Shown: in pieces, positions 8,008 to 17,317 of the stretch | Position numbering within the stretch: the stretch's first letter is position 1 | How the letters are laid out: each line of letters starts with the position of its first letter | Source of the DNA: G963667975 sp963677395 | GTDB lineage: Bacteria > Bacteroidota > Bacteroidia > Bacteroidales > G963667975 | NCBI GenBank assembly: GCA_963677395.2 | Contig: OY781965.2 | Coordinates: 2,666,001 to 2,730,000 of the forward strand | Direction of reading: 5' to 3' | DNA length: 64,000 bases | Program-made: the position numbers and the translations under genes | Notes under the pieces: model-generated | What the model was told of the DNA's origin: nothing | Database searches by the model: none | What the model saw: only the letters and a program-made list of their open reading frames with translations

Positions 8008-8242
8008 TGAAATTACTATATGCCTCGGAAGTTCTTGTTTTTCAAGAGGAAATGATAAAAATCTCGAAATCATCAAAGAATTTCTGAAAGAGCATAATCT
8101 AAAAAATACAGTGGGTTTCAAAGGCCATCTCTGTGATGACAAATGCAACAAAGGCCCTATGCTGCAAATAAACGGAAAAGAATATTGCAATGTCAACAAA
8201 GACAATATTATAAGCATTTTAAAGAACCATTTTTCAATTTAA
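7994..8242 (+). CDS. thioredoxin-like [2Fe-2S] ferredoxin-type protein
   Basis: 82 residues, matching the thioredoxin-fold [2Fe-2S] domain of NuoE/HydC proteins without their extra helices. The likely cluster ligands are in CLGSSC (residues 10-15) near the N-terminus and CDDKC in the middle. Similar small proteins accompany multi-subunit and sensory [FeFe] hydrogenases as electron carriers. It overlaps rex by 14 bases and precedes the sensory hydrogenase by 18 bases, so translational coupling is likely. Its electron partner is inferred from context. Confidence 0.75.
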   Translation: MNLNDEITICLGSSCFSRGNDKNLEIIKEFLKEHNLKNTVGFKGHLCDDKCNKGPMLQINGKEYCNVNKDNIISILKNHFSI

Positions 8243-8260
8243 TTTCCAGACAAAACAACC

Positions 8261-9997
8261 ATGAATAAGTCTGTAATCTATACCGAAAAAAACAACTGTC
8301 AGGATTGCTACCGATGCATCAAGCAATGCCCGGTAAAAGCTATCAAAATTGAAGGCAACAGCGCATCTGTCATCAACGAACTGTGTATATATTGCGGACG
8401 CTGTGTTTTATGCTGCCCGGTAAAAGCAAAAAAGTACCGTGAAGATTTGGGAAAAGCTCAATGGCTCATCGATTCAGGCGAAAAAGTAGTTGCTTGTATT
8501 GCTCCTTCATGGCTCTCTGATTTCCCGGAATACTCAATCAATCAATTTATTAATATTATCAAACAACTTGGCTTTTACGCAATGTCCGAAACTGCCCAAG
8601 CCGCAGAATGGGTTTCTAAAACAACTCATACGTGGTTGCATGACCAACCCAATGGAGTGTATATTTCAAGTTGTTGCCCATCAGTCATAAACTATATCAG
8701 TATTTATGCTCCTGAGCTAAAATCAAGTCTCGCTCCTGTCCTTTCTCCAATGCTTACGCAGGGATACATGCTTAAAAATCACTTTGAGCATGATATAAAA
8801 ACAGTTTTTATCGGGCCTTGTATTGCTAAAAAAGAAGAGGCTGACCCCTTTGAAAAATACATTGATTGCGCAATTACATTTCAGGAGCTAAAGAAGTGGA
8901 TACATGAAGAAGAAATCAAAGCTGAGATATTAAATGACGAATATCCTGCACAATTTGTAATCGGGAAACCAGAAAAAGGAAGATTGTTTCCGATAGACGG
9001 AGGAATGCTCAGCAACATGAAAAACAATGTAAACGCAGCAGATATCGAATACATGACCTTTTCGGGAATTAAAAATATTCGCGAAATCATCAGCGAAATT
9101 CCCAAATGGGATCTAGACCGAAAAATATTTCTTGAACTAATGACTTGCGATGGTGGCTGTATTAAAGGCCCTGGCACTGCGAGTCCGGAAGGATTGGCAA
9201 CCAAACGTATGAAAATAATCTCCAGAGTATTCTATTCAGAGATAGATAATTCACAAAATATTGATTTTCAGCCAAAAATAAATATTCCAATCAGACACTT
9301 CGATATTTCTCATCCTTTAATCAGTTGTTGCTACAGCGAAGACGAAATCCAGAACATTCTGTTTTCAATGGGAAAATGGACCGAAAAAGAAGAACTTAAT
9401 TGTACCGGTTGTGGTTATGATAATTGTCGTGAATTTGCAAAAGCATTACTCGAAGGAAAGGCCGAACGAGCCATGTGCATTTCCTACATGCGAAAAGTAG
9501 CTCAGGATAAAGCCTCTGTCCTGCTTCAAAAAATCCCTTCAGGCGTTGTAATGGTGGATGAAACCTTGCGTATTATCGACTGTAATAAAAAGTTTGCAGA
9601 AATGCTTGGCAACGACAATCTGATGATTTTTGAAAACAACCCCGGGCTTGCAGGAGCCGACCTTAAAAAACTGATCCCATATCATAAATTTTTCTCCTCA
9701 TTGCTTGCCTCAGGTGAAGAGATGCTTGAACATGATTTTCGTGAACGCGATAACTATTACCATATTTCCATCATCTCCATACAGAAATACAAAATTGCCT
9801 GTGGAATTATTGAAAATATGCGTGAACCAGAAGTCCAAAAAGAACTAATGGTAAAGCGATTGAAAGAGGTAATCACCCAAAATATGGAAGCAGTACAACG
9901 TATTGCTTACCTCCTGGGCGAAAATGCCTCCTTCACTGAATCGATGCTTAATTCCATCCTTGATTCGCACGAAACGGAAGATAATAAATCCAACTAA
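8261..9997 (+). CDS. [FeFe] hydrogenase with PAS domain, sensory (HydS/HfsB) type
   Basis: 578 residues. N-terminal 2x[4Fe-4S] ferredoxin domain (C13, C16, C19, C23; C42, C45, C48, C52). The H-cluster domain has L1 SSCCPS (136-141), L2 GPCIAKKEE (185-193; Gly where the canonical motif has Met) and L3 ELMTCDGGC (292-300). After it come a Fe-S domain with CTGCGYDNC (381-389) and C406, a PAS domain (about 420-515) and a helical tail. This layout is that of group C [FeFe] hydrogenases, proposed H2 sensors rather than producers. The next gene is a PP2C phosphatase, as in the hfs cluster of Thermoanaerobacterium, so a H2-to-phosphatase signalling path is likely. Maturases HydE, HydF and HydG are not in the window. 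Confidence 0.88.
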   Translation: MNKSVIYTEKNNCQDCYRCIKQCPVKAIKIEGNSASVINELCIYCGRCVLCCPVKAKKYREDLGKAQWLIDSGEKVVACIAPSWLSDFPEYSINQFINIIKQLGFYAMSETAQAAEWVSKTTHTWLHDQPNGVYISSCCPSVINYISIYAPELKSSLAPVLSPMLTQGYMLKNHFEHDIKTVFIGPCIAKKEEADPFEKYIDCAITFQELKKWIHEEEIKAEILNDEYPAQFVIGKPEKGRLFPIDGGMLSNMKNNVNAADIEYMTFSGIKNIREIISEIPKWDLDRKIFLELMTCDGGCIKGPGTASPEGLATKRMKIISRVFYSEIDNSQNIDFQPKINIPIRHFDISHPLISCCYSEDEIQNILFSMGKWTEKEELNCTGCGYDNCREFAKALLEGKAERAMCISYMRKVAQDKASVLLQKIPSGVVMVDETLRIIDCNKKFAEMLGNDNLMIFENNPGLAGADLKKLIPYHKFFSSLLASGEEMLEHDFRERDNYYHISIISIQKYKIACGIIENMREPEVQKELMVKRLKEVITQNMEAVQRIAYLLGENASFTESMLNSILDSHETEDNKSN

Positions 9998-10009
9998 AAC
10001 CAACCGGAT

Positions 10010-11206
10010 ATGAATACTTTCGATAAACAGGAAAGCAGCTATATAGAGATTGGCGTTTCACAGGAAAACAAAACCAATTGCCTGGTTTGTGGAGATACTT
10101 TTCTGTCACGTAAAATAAAAAGAGAAAACCGCTATGTAGCTGTTCTATCCGATGGTTTGGGAAGTGGAATCAAAGCAAATGTATTGAGCACGATGACTGC
10201 CTCTATGGCTTTGAATTTTAGCTTAAGACGAGAACCTATCGTTCGTTCAGCATTGACTATCATGAACACGTTACCAACTGACAGTGTCCGTAACATAAGC
10301 TACGCAACATTCTCTATTGTTGACATTGACAATGAAGGCGATACCATTATTGTAGAATACGACAATCCGGCTTATATCTTGTTTCGCAACGGTAAAAACA
10401 CTGAAATAAATAAGGAAACGATCACCTTGCCTGACGATCCTACGGGTCGTAGTATAAAGCTTTCTCACATTCGTATTTTCAAAAACGATCGACTGATCAT
10501 CTTCAGTGATGGCGTAAACCAGTCAGGAATTGGCCAGGATACGTTTCCTTTTGGATGGGAACGCGAAGGTGTAATTGAGTTAATCGAAGAGATATTAAAC
10601 AACGACCCCTTTATTTCGGCACGACATCTCTCAAAAATGGTGGTAAAGAATGCCGTTAAAAATGATCACTTTACCCCAAAAGATGATACAACCTGTGCGG
10701 TAATTTATATGCGTCAACCCAGAAAACTCCTGATATGCAGTGGACCACCCTATAATCAGGAAAAAGACATCTACCTCGCAAATATGGTAAATACGTATCC
10801 GGGTAAAAAAATTATTTGCGGGGGCACAACCTCAAAAATTATCTCAAGGGAGCTCAAACGAGAAATTGGAATAAACATTGACGAGCCTATTGGAGAACTG
10901 CCTCCTGTAGCAACTATGCAAGGTATTGATTTAATTACCGAAGGAATCCTTACGCTGGGTTCTGTTTCCGAAATGCTCGAGAAAGGTACTTCACCCGAAA
11001 AAGTCCCCAACAGCCCTGATGGTGAAATTGTTAAGCTCATCTTTGAATCAGACAACATCGACTTTGTGGTAGGGACTCGTATCAACGAAGCCCATCAGGA
11101 TCCTAATTTACCTGTAGAACTTGAGATCAGAAGAAATATTATCAAACGAATAACAACCATACTGGAAGAAAAATATTTAAAGAAAATAAACATCAAATTC
11201 ATTTAA
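10010..11206 (+). CDS. SpoIIE-type PP2C serine/threonine phosphatase
   Basis: 398 residues. Residues about 1-230 form a PP2C/SpoIIE catalytic domain: VLSDGLGSG (Asp metal ligand, near residue 45), a central FSDGVNQSG segment and DDTTCAVI as the last metal motif. The C-terminal 170 residues (starting LLICSGPPYN) are a separate domain often found on hydrogenase-linked SpoIIE phosphatases; its function is unknown. The gene lies 12 bases after the sensory hydrogenase and 3 bases before the second [2Fe-2S] gene. By position it is the likely output of H2 sensing, dephosphorylating an unidentified Ser/Thr-phosphorylated protein. Confidence 0.85.
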   Translation: MNTFDKQESSYIEIGVSQENKTNCLVCGDTFLSRKIKRENRYVAVLSDGLGSGIKANVLSTMTASMALNFSLRREPIVRSALTIMNTLPTDSVRNISYATFSIVDIDNEGDTIIVEYDNPAYILFRNGKNTEINKETITLPDDPTGRSIKLSHIRIFKNDRLIIFSDGVNQSGIGQDTFPFGWEREGVIELIEEILNNDPFISARHLSKMVVKNAVKNDHFTPKDDTTCAVIYMRQPRKLLICSGPPYNQEKDIYLANMVNTYPGKKIICGGTTSKIISRELKREIGINIDEPIGELPPVATMQGIDLITEGILTLGSVSEMLEKGTSPEKVPNSPDGEIVKLIFESDNIDFVVGTRINEAHQDPNLPVELEIRRNIIKRITTILEEKYLKKINIKFI

Positions 11207-11209
11207 AAC

Positions 11210-11476
11210 ATGGAAGAAAAAATCAACATTAAAGTGTGTGTAGGAACATATTGCTACGTAATGGGCGGCCATCAACTCAGAGAAATAAAAACACTCTTAC
11301 CTGAATATCTTCAAGATAAAGTAAAAGTGGAAGCTTCAGTATGCCTGGGTTGTGATGAGCTAAACTCAAAACCCAATCCACCCTATGTGAAAATAAACGA
11401 GGAATTGATGGCATCAGCAAGCCTCGAAAAAATAATACTAAAACTGGAATTACTTACAAACTACATTAATCAATAG
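11210..11476 (+). CDS. second thioredoxin-like [2Fe-2S] protein
   Basis: 88 residues, same fold class as the protein at 7994-8242 but clearly diverged. Likely cluster ligands: CVGTYC (residues 10-15) and CLGC (about 45-48). It sits 3 bases after the phosphatase and 15 bases before the second hydrogenase, so it is probably the electron donor or acceptor of that hydrogenase. The two small proteins appear paired with the two hydrogenases, one each. Confidence 0.72.
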   Translation: MEEKINIKVCVGTYCYVMGGHQLREIKTLLPEYLQDKVKVEASVCLGCDELNSKPNPPYVKINEELMASASLEKIILKLELLTNYINQ

Positions 11477-11491
11477 CCAAATACATACCCA

Positions 11492-12910
11492 ATGGCAATC
11501 GTAAACAATACAATGATAATTCGCCGGGAGCTCCTTACTCGCATTGCATCATTGTATAAAGAAGGAACTCTCGATAGGCAAATAGATCGCATACCACTCG
11601 AAATCAGCAAACGTATATCAGATGCTAATGACCGATGTTGCGTTCACAAGATGCGTGCAGTGGCCAAATATAAAATCATGGCTATACTTGGCTTTGGAAA
11701 AAAAGAAGAGACCGATGAACTGGCGACTCTGTCCGAATATCTTCAAATAGCCTCAAATGACAATTACAAAGCAAATCGTTTCTTAACCGTAGCCGAAGAA
11801 GCATGCACTTCATGTGTAAAATCAAGCTATGTGGTAACCAATTTATGCAAGGGCTGCATTGCTCACCCCTGCGTATTAAATTGCCCCAAAAAAGCTATTT
11901 ACAGGAATAGCAAAGGCAAAGCAGAAATAGACCCGAAACTATGTGTTAATTGTGGCATTTGTAAAGACTTATGCCCTTATCATTCAATCATCTATATGCC
12001 AGTTCCCTGCGAAGAGGCTTGCCCTGTAAATGCAATTCGCAAAGATGAAAACGGGATAGAACATATCGATGAAGCTAAATGCATCTTATGTGGAAAATGC
12101 GTTAATGCATGCCCTTTCGGATCAATTATGGAAACCACAAGCCTGCTACATTTGATGAACGCAGTCTGCAACAATAAGCAACTAATTGCTATCACAGCTC
12201 CATCTATTACAGGGCAGTTTTCGGCCACAAACGCAAAAATTGCCGGAGCCATCAAGCAGCTGGGATTCTCGGAAGTATATGACGCTTCAATTGGTGCAGA
12301 AACCACCACACGCAACGAAGTCAAAGAGCTTGCCGAAGTTATCAAAAATGGATCTTTTCTTTTCACATCCTGTTGCCCGTCGTGGGTTTTAACGAGCCAG
12401 AAACACCTTCCGGAACTAAGGGATAAAGTTTCGCACACCCTCTCTCCTATGGCATATACTGCACGGTTTTGTAAAGAGAATTATCCCGATCACAAAATCG
12501 TCTTTATCGGACCTTGTATTGCTAAACGTAAAGAGTGTGCTGATAACCCGTATATTGACTTTGCACTCACATTTGAAGAGCTTGGTTGCTGGTTTGATGG
12601 CTGGAATATTTCTCCAGACGAATCACCCGATACAAACTTCCATGCAAGCAGTTTTACACAAGCTTATGCAATGAGTGGAGGTGTTTCCAACTGTGTATCA
12701 AAATCACTTCCAGAGTGCAACTCTGTTTTAATCGACGGGTTAAATAAAAAATCAATCAGACAACTGAAAAACTGTGCAAAAGAGAATAATTCCGACATTT
12801 CCTTTATCGAAGTAATGTGCTGTGAAGGAGGCTGCATAGCAGGATCTTCTGTTCATAACTTTCCAAAAGATGCCATAAAAGTATTTCATAAGAAACGAAT
12901 GTGTGATTAG
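11492..12910 (+). CDS. [FeFe] hydrogenase, group B-like, ferredoxin-fused
   Basis: 472 residues. A Cys-rich N-terminal region (from C49 on) contains CTSC at 105-108, an odd CKGC..HPC..CP stretch (119-132), then ferredoxin-type [4Fe-4S] motifs CVNCGICKDLCP (151-162) and CILCGKCVNACP (197-208). The H-cluster domain has L1 TSCCPSW (292-298), L2 GPCIAKRKE (340-348; Gly for Met) and L3 EVMCCEGGC (440-448). The short size and extra N-terminal cysteines fit group B monomeric enzymes, whose physiology is little known; proton reduction with ferredoxin is likely. It is the last gene of the operon and a terminator follows. Confidence 0.85.
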   Translation: MAIVNNTMIIRRELLTRIASLYKEGTLDRQIDRIPLEISKRISDANDRCCVHKMRAVAKYKIMAILGFGKKEETDELATLSEYLQIASNDNYKANRFLTVAEEACTSCVKSSYVVTNLCKGCIAHPCVLNCPKKAIYRNSKGKAEIDPKLCVNCGICKDLCPYHSIIYMPVPCEEACPVNAIRKDENGIEHIDEAKCILCGKCVNACPFGSIMETTSLLHLMNAVCNNKQLIAITAPSITGQFSATNAKIAGAIKQLGFSEVYDASIGAETTTRNEVKELAEVIKNGSFLFTSCCPSWVLTSQKHLPELRDKVSHTLSPMAYTARFCKENYPDHKIVFIGPCIAKRKECADNPYIDFALTFEELGCWFDGWNISPDESPDTNFHASSFTQAYAMSGGVSNCVSKSLPECNSVLIDGLNKKSIRQLKNCAKENNSDISFIEVMCCEGGCIAGSSVHNFPKDAIKVFHKKRMCD

Positions 12911-12928
12911 TTTTTGCCTTACTCAAGT

Positions 12929-12967
12929 AAACAGAGAACCATATTACTGTATGCGTTCTCTGTTTTT
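12929..12967 (+). terminator. intrinsic terminator of the nfn-hydrogenase operon
   Basis: ACAGAGAAC (12931-12939) pairs with GTTCTCTGT (12955-12963), extended by flanking AA/TT, with a 15-base loop and followed by TTTTATT. It lies 20 bases after the last hydrogenase gene. Confidence 0.85.
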
Positions 12968-13073
12968 ATTGAATCGCAGTAATGATTTATTCTTTCTGTT
13001 AAAATATCTTAAATAGATATTTTATAAATAATTATTTCACGTATCATTTCGTTTTTGATTTTATAATTTAAGA

Positions 13074-13104
13074 TTTGTCTATTTTAAATCTTTTTATATC
13101 TTTG
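13074..13104 (+). promoter_or_regulatory. canonical Bacteroidota promoter
   Basis: TTTG at 13074-13077 (-33), exactly 19 bases, then TATCTTTG at 13097-13104 (-7, TAnnTTTG). This matches the primary sigma factor consensus of the phylum and drives the barrel-like protein starting at 13164. Confidence 0.8.
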
Positions 13105-13163
13105 AATCAATAAATATTGAAACGGCTTTGGCTGTTAGTAAATCACCCAATTAATACGAACCT

Positions 13164-14585
13164 ATGAATAACAAACATTTAATTTCAGCACTGATTGTCA
13201 GTTTATTTACAGTCAGTAGCTTTGCACAGTTGAAAGATTTCAACCTTTCCGATTACAAGCTTCCCAACCTAAAGCGATCAGCTCTGGACTTAAATTTTGA
13301 CTTCACTAATTCCAATGATTTATTCTTTAAAACCGAAAATGGGACAAAGAATCAGCACGAAATAACCGGTAATTTGAATGCAAATTATAATTTCTATATA
13401 AATACAGCAAAAACGCAGAGATTGATTACGGGAAACTTCACATTTAATCCAAAATACAGTACATATTCCACCAACTACAATCCAAAATCAAGCACTATAA
13501 ACCCTCTGATTAATTACACTTTTGAAAATCGATACTACTATAAGACAAATACATTTATTGAAACTGACCTTATTTTCGGAAGTCATTACTACTATAATTA
13601 TTTTGAAGTAAGTAACGGATCAAAAACAACTATAAAATCAAATTCTTTTGGATTTTCACTTTCGATACCTGTAAAATATGGGTTTGGACGTATCGAAAAT
13701 GTAACGGATGCTCGTCATGCAGTTTATATTCTTGAAGAGCTGTTAAGCAATAATCGGCTGAACACTGTATCAACTGAAAATATTTTGGAATTTTCCTCAT
13801 TGATTTCTAAACTGAAAAACATGCGTTTTTTCGACTCACGTCACCGCAAAATTTACGAAATTGAAGCATTAGATTCATTTTTGACAACTAAAAAAATGAT
13901 TTCTAAAAGCGATGCCCGTTATTTTACCACCTTAAATGATTTATGGGATTTTGGAGGAACTCAAAGCAGAAGCAGTGGAGAGCGTATTTCATTTGGACTA
14001 ACACCAGGAACTTCACTTATAAAAACAAACAGCTCTTATTCAGATACGTCTTATACTGATATTGACAATACAATAAAATCGTATTCCATTACAGGCAAAA
14101 TAGAATACTACAGAGAAAAACCAATAAGTTTGAAATGGCAAAAATCAACAAATGTCAGTCTATACGGAAAATATTACTATTTAAATGATGATAATTATCT
14201 CCCGAATAGTCAAATTCCAAGTATAGGATTATTTTTTACACAAAGCCTTAGTTATTACCCAAATACACGTACAACGCTCTCTTTTAATTATGGAGGAAAA
14301 TATATTCAGCATTTAAGCAATAAGCTAAATCAATCTGATTTTAAAGGAAGCAAAACAAAAGGAGCCTTGGTTTTTACTGAATTTAACACCACTTATTACT
14401 TTTCCCCGAAACTCCGTTTAAATGCAAATGCAAACCTGAGTTATCGCTGGATTGACAATAATTTTGATTCAAATATCAGATTTATCGACGCTGATATTAA
14501 CTCATTAAATAATATAAACAACCTAAACTACAACAAAAATCTAAATTTAAATATCAGAGCATCAATCACATACAGTTTGTTCTAA
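13164..14585 (+). CDS. outer-membrane beta-barrel-like protein
   Basis: 473 residues starting with a Sec signal peptide (MNNKHLISALIVSLFTVSSFAQ). The mature part has many alternating polar/aromatic strands (for example YYYKTNTFIETDLIFGSHYYY) and ends in ASITYSLF, a C-terminal aromatic residue typical of outer-membrane barrels. A helical insert near residues 195-265 interrupts the strands. I recognise no specific family. It has its own promoter and no close cotranscribed neighbour, so a link to the hydrogenase operon is not implied. Confidence 0.7.
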   Translation: MNNKHLISALIVSLFTVSSFAQLKDFNLSDYKLPNLKRSALDLNFDFTNSNDLFFKTENGTKNQHEITGNLNANYNFYINTAKTQRLITGNFTFNPKYSTYSTNYNPKSSTINPLINYTFENRYYYKTNTFIETDLIFGSHYYYNYFEVSNGSKTTIKSNSFGFSLSIPVKYGFGRIENVTDARHAVYILEELLSNNRLNTVSTENILEFSSLISKLKNMRFFDSRHRKIYEIEALDSFLTTKKMISKSDARYFTTLNDLWDFGGTQSRSSGERISFGLTPGTSLIKTNSSYSDTSYTDIDNTIKSYSITGKIEYYREKPISLKWQKSTNVSLYGKYYYLNDDNYLPNSQIPSIGLFFTQSLSYYPNTRTTLSFNYGGKYIQHLSNKLNQSDFKGSKTKGALVFTEFNTTYYFSPKLRLNANANLSYRWIDNNFDSNIRFIDADINSLNNINNLNYNKNLNLNIRASITYSLF

Positions 14586-14923
14586 AATTCAAAATACAAA
14601 CAACAAAAAGCTCATGATACTAGATATATAACAAAAACGATATGTAAAAGTATTGATTTGGTCTGGCTGTATGGACTAAATATTTCTGGTTAATCAATGA
14701 GTTTTAATGACCAAATCCAAAACAATCATTTGGATATTTTAGAGAGTTAGGTTCTTATTCGATACGTAGGACAACCGTTCCGGTGACTTCCTAAATGCCT
14801 CGAAAAGCAGAACAGAGCCAGTTGAATACTCGTCCATTTTTGCATGTGATGCAATCTAAACAGGGATGATTGTATTTCTCCCTGCTAAAATAAGTATAGA
14901 AGTATCAGGCATTCAACAATAAT
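14586..14923. other. intergenic region between convergent genes
   Basis: No coding sequence is seen. A 7-bp inverted repeat, ATCCAAA / TTTGGAT around 14715-14735, could form a weak bidirectional terminator for the barrel gene and the antiporter gene. The remaining 200 bases show no recognisable feature. Confidence 0.4.
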
Positions 14924-17188
14924 CTACTTCGAAATAATTAATGCCGAAGGAATATCGGCCAGCCATTCGGCACGGTTTTCAATGGCTTCTTTCCAGCTTT
15001 CGAGGCTGATAACCATAAAATCCTGTTGCTTCATTATTTTTGCGGTTAACCATTTGTCTTTCATAAAAAAGAAGTAGTTACTGCTTACGTTATCACCTCC
15101 CCGGGCTTCCAGTTCTTTTTCCAAAGCACGTGTATATCCGTTTTTATCCCAAATATTCACCTGAGACTGGTTATTGCGGATAAATTTTTCCACATACGGC
15201 AATAACTCCAGATCTTTTTTATTCAGCACAGGAAAAAACAGAGTATCTGCTTTGATAAAATCTTTTTCAAGCAAAATACCGACAGGAACCTCGCTCTTCA
15301 TTAGCAAATTGCGCGTATGTTCCTCCAGTGGCGATTTTTCAAAAAGCTTTTCTTTCCCTTTTACTGAGTTTATCAATGCACTAGGATCAATCATACGGGT
15401 TGTAAACCCAAATATACGACCCAGCAGAGTTCCTTCATAAATAGATTGTCCGATTCCTACCAATAATAGGTCATATTTTCCTTTGTTTGCCATATCGGAA
15501 ATATCTGATACAATATCATTGGAAACTTTAAAAAGTGTAGTTATTTTCTGATTCAACTCTTTTGATTCCTGAATAACAGGGGCAAAAGCATCTTCTTCGT
15601 ATTCATCAATATTTACCTGATTCAGTTCATTGTTGGGCGAAAGATGCATAACTGTAACTTTCGATTTTTCTGATTCATTACGTACCAACCAATTTGCGAT
15701 GCGTAGTAAAACTTTACCCTTATCGGGATTTGCAAAAGAAATTAATATCCTGAATTTAGAGTTCAAAACATCATTTGTATGAAGTACTCTCTTTTCCTTA
15801 AATATCCAGTTAATTAAATCAAGAGCAGGGCCTGTCATAAAGGTGGTAATCAAAGCCATAATTACCATCATTGCAAAAATCTGAGGAGAGAGTACACCTA
15901 AATCGTAACCAATATTCAGCACAACAAGTTCCATTAAACCTCTGGTATTCATCAGTGCACCAATAGAAAGGCTGTCGCGCCACGATTGTCCCATTATTTT
16001 TGCAGTGAATGCACTTCCTATAAATTTTCCGGTAACAGCTACCAGAATAATCAGTCCGGTAATTTGCCAGAGATAAGGATCGTTGAGTAAGCCTATCTGG
16101 GTTCTGAGTCCGGTAAACACAAAAAACAGCGGAAGCAATAAAACCAAAGCCACATCCTCTACTTTTTCTATCAGGACATTTCTGAATTTCATATTATCAG
16201 GCATTATAGCTCCTGCCATAAACGCTCCGAAAAGTGCATGTATTCCAATAACTTCAGTAACCAGCGACGAAATAATTAAGGTAAGAAAAAACAAAGCAAC
16301 AATAGGTTTGCTCATATTTTCGCGGGTTGGATACAATTCCCCTACCCGTTTTAAAAAAGGTCGTACCAACTTTAGCATTATCAATACATAAACTATTGCC
16401 ATTAAAATAATATACAACGAACTCACGAATGAACCCGCTTTAACTATAGCAATAACCGCAGCCAGCAAGCACCAGGCCGTAATATCATCAACAGCAGCAC
16501 AAGTAATTACAACAACACCCAGTGGAGTCTTATGAATCCCCCTCTCGTGCACAATACGAGCTAAAACCGGGAAGGCGGTAATACTCATGGCAATTCCTAT
16601 AAACAATGCGTACGAAATAAACTGTACATTCTGAGGAGCAAAGCTCTGATAGATAAAATAAGCAAGTCCAACACCCAGCGTAAACGGAATAATAATACTT
16701 GTCTGACTGATAACTACGGCATCGCGGGCTTTATTTTTCAGCATCTTTAAATCGAGTTCCATCCCAACCATAAACATAAACAGGATCAATCCCACCTGAC
16801 TGAGAAACTGCAAATTTCCCAATGACTTAACCGGAAATAATGTAGCAGAAAATTCTGGAAAATACATTCCTACCAGCGACGGCCCGAGGGCAATCCCGGC
16901 AATAATCTCACCTATAACTGTGGGCTGACCTATCTTTTTGCAAATCCAGCCAAACACACGTGAAGTTATAATAATGGTAACAATTTGTGCAAGCAATATT
17001 GCCAGCGGATGAAACAGATTTGCAGAAATTGTATTGAGAAACTCCTGCCATTGACTGGCTTTAACCTCATGTATTACAACACTTCTGCCACTTTCCAGAT
17101 GCTTTCCCATATTCAGAAACCAATACATCAGTACAGAAAAACCTCCGATCATTATGATGTAAACAAGTACAGGCTTAAGCTTTTTCAT
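14924..17188 (-). CDS. CPA2-family cation:proton antiporter with C-terminal soluble domain
   Basis: Membrane antiporter of the KefB/NapA type. A first helix is followed by about 12 transmembrane segments (to about residue 480 of 754), with typical motifs IGQPTVIGEIIAGIALGPS and GIHALFGAFMAGAIMP. The last 250 residues are a cytosolic universal-stress-protein-like region. I choose ATG at 17188 (MKKLKPVLVYIIM); the frame extends upstream to 17284, giving 32 extra, unusual residues. It is the last gene after kdpE on the same strand (33 bases if the long start is used, about 130 if not), so it may be part of the kdp regulon and balance K+ or Na+ against protons. The transported ion cannot be told from sequence. 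Confidence 0.85.
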   Translation of the reverse strand: MKKLKPVLVYIIMIGGFSVLMYWFLNMGKHLESGRSVVIHEVKASQWQEFLNTISANLFHPLAILLAQIVTIIITSRVFGWICKKIGQPTVIGEIIAGIALGPSLVGMYFPEFSATLFPVKSLGNLQFLSQVGLILFMFMVGMELDLKMLKNKARDAVVISQTSIIIPFTLGVGLAYFIYQSFAPQNVQFISYALFIGIAMSITAFPVLARIVHERGIHKTPLGVVVITCAAVDDITAWCLLAAVIAIVKAGSFVSSLYIILMAIVYVLIMLKLVRPFLKRVGELYPTRENMSKPIVALFFLTLIISSLVTEVIGIHALFGAFMAGAIMPDNMKFRNVLIEKVEDVALVLLLPLFFVFTGLRTQIGLLNDPYLWQITGLIILVAVTGKFIGSAFTAKIMGQSWRDSLSIGALMNTRGLMELVVLNIGYDLGVLSPQIFAMMVIMALITTFMTGPALDLINWIFKEKRVLHTNDVLNSKFRILISFANPDKGKVLLRIANWLVRNESEKSKVTVMHLSPNNELNQVNIDEYEEDAFAPVIQESKELNQKITTLFKVSNDIVSDISDMANKGKYDLLLVGIGQSIYEGTLLGRIFGFTTRMIDPSALINSVKGKEKLFEKSPLEEHTRNLLMKSEVPVGILLEKDFIKADTLFFPVLNKKDLELLPYVEKFIRNNQSQVNIWDKNGYTRALEKELEARGGDNVSSNYFFFMKDKWLTAKIMKQQDFMVISLESWKEAIENRAEWLADIPSALIISK

Positions 17189-17317
17189 GAGGTTTCTAAT
17201 TTGAAAATTATCAAAACAAGAGGTACAGATATTTTTTATCGGAGCTATATACTTCCTGACAACCCCTTCTGAAAAAAACATCATACAAAACTAGCATTTT
17301 TCACAATACATTAAATT

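Noticed and set aside
13164..14585. Hydrogenase-operon membership of the barrel-like gene
   Set aside because: A strong terminator after the group B hydrogenase and a perfect separate promoter lie between them.
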